Shown here: positions 6,498 to 11,591 of the stretch, piece after piece
How the letters are laid out: the number at the start of each line of letters is the position of its first letter
Numbering within the stretch: position 1 is the stretch's first letter
Assembly: GCA_035942915.1 (NCBI GenBank)
Contig: DASZCR010000372.1
Location: forward strand, 1-11,591
DNA from: DASZCR01 sp035942915
GTDB lineage: Bacteria; Acidobacteriota; Blastocatellia; Pyrinomonadales; Pyrinomonadaceae
Length of the DNA stretch: 11,591 bases
Reading direction: 5' to 3'
Program-made: the position numbers and the translations under genes
The notes under the pieces: model-generated
The model's database searches: none
Seen by the model: the letters and a program-made list of their open reading frames with translations, nothing else
Told to the model about the DNA's origin: nothing

Positions 6498-7929
6498 AGT
6501 CGAGACGGAAGAAGCGTTTGATGCTGGCGAGGAGACCGGCCGAGTGGTCTTCGGTTTCGTGCGGGCTTTCGACGCGTGCGGCGAGCGCGGCGCGGCGTTC
6601 AGCGATGGTGTGCGAGAGCGATTCGACCAAGTCAGGGTTTGAGCGAAAGAGGTCGCGCATCGCTTCATGACCAATCTCGAAGACTTCCGTCTCTTCGGCA
6701 GCGACGACGCTGGCCGTGCGCGGCTCGCCCGTGAAGAGCCCCATCTCGCCGAAGAAACTGCCCTCGCCGAGCGTGTTGACGGTGCGCGTCTGTCCGCCGC
6801 CATCGACGCGTATGTCAACGCTGCCACGATGGACGACAAACATCGACGCGCCGCTGTCGCCCGCGCGGATAATCGTCTCGCCCGGCGCATAGACGCGCCC
6901 CGCAGCGCCGTCTGCGAGCACGTTCAACTCGTCGGCCGTCAGCGGAGCGAAGATGTCCACAGCCGAGAGCCGCTCGGTGATGTCGCGCGTGCGCCCGTTC
7001 TCGGCCGCGCGCCGTTCGAGGAAGATGGTCTGCGTCGGGTAAGCGAAACTGAGGCCGGCGCGGCGGAAGGCGTACCAGATGCGCTGGCGCACGAGCGCAT
7101 CCGTGTCGTTATAGCGCGCGTAGTCCGAGAGCCAGTATTTCACTTCGTAATCGACGCTGCTGGCGCCGAGGTCGCGGATACGCACGACGGGCGTCATGTA
7201 GCGCAGCACGTTATCGACCTCGCGCACGGCCTCGCGCACGGTGTTGATAACCTTGATGGGCGAGTCTGTGTATTCGGCGTTGAAGAAGACCGTGCGCGCG
7301 TTGGCGTTGCCGCGCGGGCAGACCTCGATAGACTCTTTGGCGATGCTGCTGTTACTCACCAGAACGATGTGATTCTGAAAAGTCCTTATCTTGACCGCGC
7401 GCCAGGTGATGCTCTCGACGACGCCCGTCCACTTGCCGACGACGATGACATCGCCCACCTGAAAGGGCTTGTCCGCGTGCAGAGAGACTCCGGCAAAGAG
7501 GTTGCCGAGCGTGTCCTGCAAGGCCAGACCGAGGATGACGCCGAGCAGCGCAGAGGTCGGCAAGAGCGCGCCCAGAGACATGTTCGGGTAAAAATATTTG
7601 AAGACGAAGGCGATAAGGACGGTGTAGGCGACGAGTGCGAAGATGTCTCTCAGCAGGCTCGGCGCGTCGTACCCTTTGCGCTTGCGGAAGATGAAGAAGA
7701 CGAACTCGCTGACGACCCGGACGATGATGAACGAGAGCGCCAGCCACATGCAGACAAACAGGATGTCGAGCGCCCACCCGTAAGGCGCGAAGGCTTCCTG
7801 CACCTGCGGCGGCGCGTCGGCGGCGGGCGCGGGCGGCGCAGTCTTCAGCACGACGTAGTAGAGCAGCGCGAAGATGGCCGCCGCCACCACAGGCAACGCC
7901 AGTTGATTCTTTAAGCGTGTCAGGCTCAT
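6496..7929 (-). CDS. MscS-family channel with C-terminal cyclic-nucleotide-binding domain
   Basis: An inner-membrane MscS-type ion channel of the bCNG architecture (MscS fused to a cNMP-binding domain). It has 477 residues from ATG 7929. The frame is open to a TTG at 7971, but those codons come from repeat sequence, so the ATG is preferred even though no ribosome-binding site is obvious. Hydrophobic segments lie at about 9-28, 52-80 and 94-113. The pore helix follows, with LLGVILGLALQDTLGNLFAG (128-147), aligning with MscS TM3. The beta domain continues with FQVGDVIVVGKWTGVVESITWR (156-177). The cNMP domain is about 325-440 and holds the phosphate-binding cassette FFGEMGLFTGEPRTAS (392-407) with its conserved Arg, so ligand binding looks intact. 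It is third after mgtE-like and NRAMP genes, suggesting a link to ion or osmotic homeostasis. Characterised bCNG members respond weakly to tension, so ligand gating is the likelier mode. Confidence 0.93.
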   Translation of the reverse strand: MSLTRLKNQLALPVVAAAIFALLYYVVLKTAPPAPAADAPPQVQEAFAPYGWALDILFVCMWLALSFIIVRVVSEFVFFIFRKRKGYDAPSLLRDIFALVAYTVLIAFVFKYFYPNMSLGALLPTSALLGVILGLALQDTLGNLFAGVSLHADKPFQVGDVIVVGKWTGVVESITWRAVKIRTFQNHIVLVSNSSIAKESIEVCPRGNANARTVFFNAEYTDSPIKVINTVREAVREVDNVLRYMTPVVRIRDLGASSVDYEVKYWLSDYARYNDTDALVRQRIWYAFRRAGLSFAYPTQTIFLERRAAENGRTRDITERLSAVDIFAPLTADELNVLADGAAGRVYAPGETIIRAGDSGASMFVVHRGSVDIRVDGGGQTRTVNTLGEGSFFGEMGLFTGEPRTASVVAAEETEVFEIGHEAMRDLFRSNPDLVESLSHTIAERRAALAARVESPHETEDHSAGLLASIKRFFRLD

Positions 7930-7940
7930 CGGAAGTGCGG

Positions 7941-8000
7941 AGTCAAAAAGTCTGAAGTCAAAAACCCTCAACAGACTTTTAGACTTCAGACTTTAGACTT
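7941..8000. repeat. Second heptad-type inverted repeat (AAGTCTR units)
   Basis: A perfect 13-bp inverted repeat (7947-7959 with 7982-7994) surrounds a 22-bp loop. The right arm and its continuation are built of 7-bp units (TTCAGAC at 7985-7991, TTTAGAC at 7992-7998). The element fills the gap between the NRAMP stop codon (7999-8001) and the mscS start, just as the array at 788-888 fills the hsp20-grpE gap. The unit sequence is different. No T-tract follows, so termination is not obvious. Confidence 0.75.
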
Positions 8001-9324
8001 ATTCAATGATGCCGGGAAAAATCTTCGTGGCGATGAACAGCAGCGAGAGCGCCGAGACGACAAGAACCGTCAGCCACGAGGCGGCATTATAGACCCTGCC
8101 GTTGGCGTGGTCACCCATTAAATCTCTGTTGTTGACGAGGCGCAGGACGGCGACGAGCAGCACCGGCAGGAGCAGCCCGTTAATCACCTGCGTGACGAGC
8201 AGCACGTCAATCAGCGGCAGCCCCGGAATGATGGCGACCGCGCCGCCGACGACGATGAGGAAGGTGAAGATGCCGACGAAGATGGGAGCCTCGCGGAAGC
8301 TGCTCGACACTCCCTTCTCGAAGCCGAGCGCCTCGCTGATGGAGTAAGCGGTGGCGAGCGGCAGCACGCCCGCCGCCAGCATCGAAGCCCCGAAGAGCCC
8401 GATGCCGAAGAGCGTCCGCGCGTAAGGCCCGGCCAGTGGTTCGAGCGCGCGCGCGGCCTGTTCGGCCGACTCGATGTGCGCGCCGCCGCCGTGTGCATGA
8501 AGCGCGGCGGCGGTTGAAACGACGATGAAGAAGGCGACCGAGATGGCGAAGGCCGTCCCCGTCCACACGTCCGCGCGCGTCAGGTTGTAGTCCTCCTCCG
8601 TGACGCCTTTCTCGACGACCGACGACTGGACGAAGACCTGCATGTAAGGCGAGATGGTCGTGCCGATGAGTGCGACGACGGTGAAGAGATAGCCGGCGTC
8701 GAACCTGATTTCCGGGCGCACGACCTGTCGCGCGACCTCTCCCCAATCGGGGCGCGCGAGGAAGGCCGAGACGATGTAGCCGAGGAAGACGAGCGACATC
8801 AGCAGGAAGACGCGCTCGACGCGTTTGTAAGAACCCTTGACGACGAGCCACCAGATGGCGAAGGCCGCGAGCGGAACCGAGATGTAGCGCGGCACGCCGA
8901 ACAACTCTGTGGCTGCCGCGATGCCGACGAACTCCGAGACGGTGACGCCGCCGTTGGCGACCAGCAGCGCCAGCATCACGAGCGCCATCCAGCGCACGCC
9001 GAACTGCTCGCGAATCAAATCCGAAAGCCCCTTGCCCGTCACCGCGCCCATCCGCGCGCAGGTCTCCTGCACGATGCCGAGTGCGAAGACGAGTGGGATT
9101 AAAGTCCAGAGGAGGGCGTAGCCGTAGGCTGCCCCGGCCGAGGCGTAGGTGGCAATGCCGCCCGCATCGTTACCCGCGTTGGCGGCGACCATGCCGGGGC
9201 CGATGATGGCGAGATAAGCAAGCAGACCCCTGCGGCGTGCGACCGCGCGCTGCACACGCCGACCGCCGCGCCGCCACAGGCGACGCCCCGCTTCTCTCAC
9301 GGCCAAGGCGCGCGTCTCTGCCAC
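7999..9324 (-). CDS. NRAMP-family (SLC11-like) divalent metal transporter with altered metal site
   Basis: An inner-membrane transporter of the NRAMP fold with 441 residues and about eleven hydrophobic segments after an Arg-rich N-terminal tail (1-33). GTG 9324 is chosen because GGAG lies 9 nt upstream. The fold is clear from TM1 (IGPGMVAANAGNDAGGIATYASAGA, 41-65), the TM3 EFVG (131-134), the TM6 region IGTTISPYMQV (220-230) and the late QVINGLLLPVLL with NNRDLMG (379-404). The canonical metal-binding motifs are changed. DPGN of TM1 is D53-A-G-G56, losing the Asn ligand. MPH of TM6 is S225-P-Y227, losing the Met ligand that favours transition metals over Ca and Mg, and the His. A Mn2+/Fe2+ MntH role is therefore doubtful; a harder ion such as Mg2+, as in NRAMP-related Mg transporters, is more likely. 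It lies 64 bp after a soluble MgtE-like sensor gene. Confidence 0.92.
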   Translation of the reverse strand: MAETRALAVREAGRRLWRRGGRRVQRAVARRRGLLAYLAIIGPGMVAANAGNDAGGIATYASAGAAYGYALLWTLIPLVFALGIVQETCARMGAVTGKGLSDLIREQFGVRWMALVMLALLVANGGVTVSEFVGIAAATELFGVPRYISVPLAAFAIWWLVVKGSYKRVERVFLLMSLVFLGYIVSAFLARPDWGEVARQVVRPEIRFDAGYLFTVVALIGTTISPYMQVFVQSSVVEKGVTEEDYNLTRADVWTGTAFAISVAFFIVVSTAAALHAHGGGAHIESAEQAARALEPLAGPYARTLFGIGLFGASMLAAGVLPLATAYSISEALGFEKGVSSSFREAPIFVGIFTFLIVVGGAVAIIPGLPLIDVLLVTQVINGLLLPVLLVAVLRLVNNRDLMGDHANGRVYNAASWLTVLVVSALSLLFIATKIFPGIIE

Positions 9325-9351
9325 TTGGAGGGTCTCCGTCCATCATAAGAT

Positions 9352-9386
9352 TTTAGTCGTTAGTGATTACTTAATACTTAACTCTC
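9352..9386. repeat. Weak 7-bp-periodic AT-rich spacer
   Basis: The gap between the mgtE-like and NRAMP genes contains five successive 7-mers (TTTAGTC, GTTAGTG, ATTACTT, AATACTT, AACTCTC) with a loosely repeated pattern. It is much richer in A+T than the flanking genes. The similarity between units is low, so this may be a decayed relative of the two clearer heptad elements, or chance. Confidence 0.3.
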
Positions 9387-9388
9387 AA

Positions 9389-10627
9389 TCACGCAAACAC
9401 TTTCGGCAGGCGTTGTCGCCAGCCTTTGGGGAGCAGGAGTTCCATAGCGTCATCGACGGTGACGATACCGGCAATCTCGCCCTCGTCATCGACGACGGGC
9501 AGGGCGAGCAGGTTGTACTCGGCGATGGTTTCGGCCACTTCGCGCGCAGAGTCCTGCGGGTGCGCGTGGCGAAACTCGTCGCGCATCACCTCTTCGAGCG
9601 GGGCTTCCGGGTCGGCCAGAATCAGACTCCGCAAGGCGATGACGCCGGAGAGTTTCCAGGAGCCTTCGTGCTCGACGACGTAGATGTAATAAATCATATT
9701 CGGCGTCTCGGCCATCTCGCGCAGACGCGCCAGAGCCTCGCCGACCGTCAAGCCTTTGGGCAGGGTGACGAACTCGGTCGTCATCAAGCCGCCTGCGGTG
9801 TCGTCTTCGTAGGGAAGCAGTTCGGCCACGTCTGCCTGTTCCTCGCCCTCCATGCGGTTGAAGAGGTCTTCGGCCTTCTCTTCGGGGAGGTCGCCGAGGA
9901 CATCGGCTGCCTCGTCGGGCGACATCCATTCGAGGATGTCTGCGGCGCGCTCCTCGTCCATGTCGCCGATGATGCGCGCCTGCGTCTCGGCGGGCATCTC
10001 TTCGAGCGTCTCGGCGGCCATCTCGTCGTCTAAGGCTTCGACCACTTCCGCGCCCTGTTGCGGCGAGAGCGCCTCTGCGAGCCGCGCAATCTCGACCGGG
10101 TGCAGGCGCGCCAACTTATCGCGCGCAGACTTCAACTGCACGCTCGCCTTGTCGGTCGCCAGATAGCCCACGTCAGACCAATCGATGACCTCGACCGTGC
10201 GCTTGGTCGAGGCCAGCCCGGCGGGCGCGAGCCTGCGCCAGAGGCCGCGCAGGGAAACGTCTGCGCCCGTCACGCGCCATTCGCCGCCGCCGTCGATGAG
10301 TTGCACGTCGTTGACGCGGACGACGCGTTTGCCGTCCACGTCGATAAGCTGTTTGTCGAGCACGTCGCGCGCAAGCAGGACTTCGCCCTCGCGTCGTGCG
10401 AAGGGGCGCAGGTCGAGCACGTCGGAGCGCAGGCGGATGCCCTGTTCGTCGAGCGCGGCGATGCGATAGCGCGGCAGGAAGAAATCGCGTCGGCGATAGC
10501 GCGCGACGACGCCGGTCACGGTCGGATGGTCTTCGCCGAGGCGGACAATCACATCCTTGATGGTCGCCACGCGCTCTCCCTCCATGTCGCGTATCGGGCG
10601 ACCGAGCACTTGCGAGAGATAGAGCAT
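9389..10627 (-). CDS. Soluble MgtE-like sensor: PRC-barrel-like, MgtE-N and CBS domains
   Basis: A 412-residue protein with no membrane segment, so probably cytosolic or peripheral. Residues 1-80 (LSQVLGRPIRDMEGERVATIKDVIV) and about 82-160 (ARDVLDKQLIDVDGKRVVRVNDVQL) are two PRC-barrel-like domains. Residues 170-275 are the helical MgtE N-domain, with repeated acidic motifs such as MDEERAADILEWMSPDEAADVL. LLPYEDDTAGGLMT (270-283) is the canonical MgtE junction, followed by a CBS pair (about 280-400; PVVDDEGEIAGIVTVDDAMELL). In true MgtE channels the N and CBS domains bind Mg2+ and gate the membrane pore; here the pore domain is absent and the frame ends at a normal stop. The next gene, 64 bp downstream, is an NRAMP-fold transporter, so this protein may supply sensing and gating in trans. 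ATG 10627 starts at the PRC fold; GGAG 13 nt upstream is a distant ribosome-binding site. Confidence 0.88.
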   Translation of the reverse strand: MLYLSQVLGRPIRDMEGERVATIKDVIVRLGEDHPTVTGVVARYRRRDFFLPRYRIAALDEQGIRLRSDVLDLRPFARREGEVLLARDVLDKQLIDVDGKRVVRVNDVQLIDGGGEWRVTGADVSLRGLWRRLAPAGLASTKRTVEVIDWSDVGYLATDKASVQLKSARDKLARLHPVEIARLAEALSPQQGAEVVEALDDEMAAETLEEMPAETQARIIGDMDEERAADILEWMSPDEAADVLGDLPEEKAEDLFNRMEGEEQADVAELLPYEDDTAGGLMTTEFVTLPKGLTVGEALARLREMAETPNMIYYIYVVEHEGSWKLSGVIALRSLILADPEAPLEEVMRDEFRHAHPQDSAREVAETIAEYNLLALPVVDDEGEIAGIVTVDDAMELLLPKGWRQRLPKVFA

Positions 10628-10661
10628 GAAAGTTTTACGTCTCCGTTGATGTCGAAGCGAG

Positions 10662-10670
10662 ATGATAACA
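10662..10670 (-). promoter_or_regulatory. Candidate extended -10 promoter of the mgtE-like operon
   Basis: On the minus strand TATCAT (10667-10662) is preceded by TGT, giving an extended -10 (TGn-TATCAT) about 35 bp before the start codon. There is no recognisable -35 hexamer in the very GC-rich stretch 17 bp upstream. Transcription would start near 10655. Confidence 0.35.
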
Positions 10671-10713
10671 CGGGCGGGCGGCGCGGGCGGAGGCGAACTG
10701 AAACGGTCGCGCT

Positions 10714-10762
10714 TTCTTCGCGTCTCTGCGTGAAACTATCGGTCACGCAAAGACGCGAAGAA
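10714..10762. repeat. 20-bp-arm inverted repeat in the divergent intergenic region
   Basis: Positions 10714-10733 and 10743-10762 are reverse complements at 19 of 20 positions, with a 9-bp loop. The arms carry the pattern TTCGCGTCTYTGCGTGA. No T-tract follows on either strand, so it does not look like a terminator. It has the size and shape of a REP-type dispersed palindrome, but its copy number cannot be judged from one window. Confidence 0.8.
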
Positions 10763-10858
10763 GAGCTCGACGATGTTTACCTCGCGCTTGCCGACCTCCA
10801 ACGGCTCCTCGACGACCGGAATCGTCGTCTCGGCACGTCGGTGCGCCCGTGCGGTAAA
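10736..10858 (-). pseudogene. Possible remnant of a DUF2382/YsnF-type domain
   Basis: Read on the minus strand, codons 10822 down to 10778 give IPVVEEPLEVGKREV, which closely resembles the opening motif of DUF2382 (YsnF/AvaK-like) domains. The frame has no plausible ATG. After this motif it departs from the family, runs into the inverted repeat at 10714-10762 and stops at 10738-10736. The stretch could be the decayed end of a former gene interrupted by the palindrome. DUF2382 often accompanies PRC-barrel domains, which the next gene downstream carries. A 15-residue match is short, so chance is not excluded. Confidence 0.35.
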
Positions 10859-10862
10859 AGTG

Positions 10863-10891
10863 TTGACAAAGGCGTAGACCGTCAATAGACT
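10863..10891 (+). promoter_or_regulatory. Sigma70-type promoter upstream of the beta-barrel gene
   Basis: TTGACA (10863-10868), a 17-bp spacer and TAGACT (10886-10891) form a good promoter, with transcription expected from about 10898. It is followed almost at once by a strong terminator (10913-10951), so most transcripts should be only about 55 nt unless the terminator is bypassed. Confidence 0.65.
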
Positions 10892-10897
10892 CTCGGC

Positions 10898-10951
10898 GGG
10901 TAAACAACCGTGAAGGGGCTTCTCTTAATTGAGGAGACCCCTTTTTTTTTT
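10898..10951 (+). ncRNA. Short leader RNA or small RNA ending at a strong terminator
   Basis: The interval between the predicted start point and the end of the terminator would be an RNA of about 54 nt. It is either the attenuated leader of the beta-barrel gene or an independent small RNA. I recognise no known RNA family. Nine bases of the terminator's 3' arm (AGGAGACCC, 10932-10940) recur exactly at the gene's ribosome-binding site (10966-10974). The terminator's 5' arm could therefore pair, imperfectly, with either. Confidence 0.4.
10913..10951 (+). terminator. Strong intrinsic terminator in the leader of the beta-barrel gene
   Basis: AAGGGGCTTCTC (10913-10924) pairs with 10931-10943 in a 12-bp stem with one bulged A (10937) and a TTAATT loop. 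A run of ten T residues (10942-10951) overlaps the end of the stem. The run of A residues needed for the reverse direction is absent, so it acts on the plus strand. It sits 28 bp before the start codon at 10979, in the position of an attenuator. Confidence 0.88.
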
Positions 10952-10978
10952 CTTCCTTCCGAGATAGGAGACCCTCAC

Positions 10979-11591
10979 GTGAAAAGACTAATCACGCTCA
11001 TCCTCTTCACCCTCTGCTGCGCTTCCAACACGCACGCCCAACCGGGGGCTGACGACCATCCGCCTCTCGAAGTCCTCCTCGGCTACTCGAACGCCCGCTT
11101 CGACACGGGCGCAAACGTCGTCAACACGGGCTTTCGCACCGACTTCGAGGGACGCGAAGGATTCCACGGCTTCGAGGCGGCGATTACGGGAAACGTCACC
11201 CGTCACGTCGGCCTCAAGTTCGACTTCTCCGGCCACTTCAGGTCGGGACGCGTCCACCCGTGCGCCTTCATCATCCCTTGTCCGCCCGATGTCGTCGAAG
11301 GAGAGCTTGAATCACGCATCTACACCTTCGTCGGCGGCGTGCAGTTCAAAGACAACGCACGCCACAGGCGTATCAAGCCGTTCGCCCATCTGATGGCGGG
11401 CGGCGCGCACGTCAACGCCGAATTTCTTCCTAACCCGGACGACCCTGACTCGCCAGACTGCCCCGCCTGCGTCGATGACTTCGGCTTCGCGGCCGTGCTC
11501 GGCGGCGGCATCGACGTACGCGCCTCACGCAACGTCGACATCCGCGTCTTCCAGTTGGACTACAACCCGACGCGCCTCGGCGGCGAGACGC
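10979..11591 (+). CDS. Secreted outer-membrane beta-barrel protein (3' end cut by window)
   Basis: Translation from GTG 10979 gives 204 residues with no stop before the window ends. The start is well supported: AGGAG lies 8 nt upstream. Residues 1-20 form a signal peptide (VKRLITLILFTLCCASNTHA, probably cut before QPG), so the protein is exported. The mature part alternates polar and hydrophobic residues in strands: LEVLLGYSNARFD, GFHGFEAAITGNVTRHVGLKFDFSGHF, RIYTFVGGVQF, IKPFAHLMAGGAHV, FGFAAVLGGGIDVRASRNVDIRVFQLDY. These are the strands of an OmpA/OmpW-like eight-strand outer-membrane barrel. The pattern of a GxEA-x-TGNVxRxxGLxxDFSGH stretch is familiar from barrel proteins abundant in Acidobacteriota. 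Four Cys in two extracellular-type loops (HPCAFIIPCPPD and DCPACVDD) might form disulfides. Its function is unknown; a structural or small-porin role is likely. It is preceded by a promoter and a probable attenuator. Confidence 0.8.
   Translation, partial: MKRLITLILFTLCCASNTHAQPGADDHPPLEVLLGYSNARFDTGANVVNTGFRTDFEGREGFHGFEAAITGNVTRHVGLKFDFSGHFRSGRVHPCAFIIPCPPDVVEGELESRIYTFVGGVQFKDNARHRRIKPFAHLMAGGAHVNAEFLPNPDDPDSPDCPACVDDFGFAAVLGGGIDVRASRNVDIRVFQLDYNPTRLGGET

Noticed and set aside
6667..7914. Open frame of 415 codons on the plus strand opposite the mscS gene
   Set aside because: It is a mirror of the mscS coding frame, rich in Arg, Asp and Glu, with no domain or ribosome-binding site.
10058..10888. 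Open frame of 276 codons on the plus strand overlapping the mgtE-like gene and the divergent intergenic region
   Set aside because: It is antisense to a clear gene for most of its length, with no recognisable product. It also runs through the inverted repeat and the promoter at 10863.
10988..11257. Minus-strand frame of 89 codons opposite the beta-barrel gene
   Set aside because: The plus strand carries a good ribosome-binding site, a signal peptide and barrel strands; the minus frame has no support.

Overview
The window is GC-rich, gene-dense bacterial chromosome. The best guess for the host is an Acidobacteriota (possibly Blastocatellia-like). This rests mainly on the style of the truncated outer-membrane beta-barrel protein at the right end and on overall gene content; no rRNA or other marker gene is present, so the assignment is inference. 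Most genes have convincing Shine-Dalgarno sequences, and three near-consensus sigma70-type promoters are visible.

Left block (1-4790, minus strand): a protein-quality-control cluster. In transcription order it is hsp20 (4658-4128), an intrinsic terminator, clpB (3963-1366), a second hsp20 (1343-885) and grpE (about 778-44). Small heat-shock proteins hold unfolding clients, ClpB disaggregates them with DnaK, and GrpE is the DnaK nucleotide-exchange factor, so the block is one functional pathway. DnaK/DnaJ could lie just off the left edge. The first hsp20 has a TTGACA-17-TATTAT promoter whose spacer overlaps an inverted repeat resembling the HspR operator HAIR. The hsp20-grpE junction is filled by a striking array of twelve 7-bp units, eight in one orientation and four in the other.

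Centre (4870-6500, plus strand): its own TTGACA-17-TATGAT promoter drives an Lrp/AsnC-family regulator and, 17 bp later, an EamA/DMT-family exporter. This is a typical regulator-exporter pair. It ends in a strong bidirectional terminator shared with the convergent operon.

Right block (10670-6496, minus strand): three ion-related genes in a row. The first encodes a soluble protein with PRC-barrel-like, MgtE-N and CBS domains but no MgtE membrane domain. The second encodes an NRAMP-fold transporter whose metal-site motifs are changed (DPGN to DAGG, MPH to SPY). The third encodes an MscS-type channel with a C-terminal cyclic-nucleotide-binding domain. The pairing of a detached MgtE sensor with a metal-site-altered NRAMP protein is the best candidate here for an under-described system, possibly a two-part Mg2+ (or other divalent) transport unit. 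The gaps flanking the NRAMP gene contain further, different 7-bp-periodic sequences.

Right edge (10628-11591): a divergent intergenic region holds a 20-bp-arm inverted repeat, a short reading-frame remnant resembling a DUF2382/YsnF domain, and a consensus promoter followed within about 55 nt by a very strong terminator. A GTG-start gene for a secreted beta-barrel outer-membrane protein follows and runs off the window.
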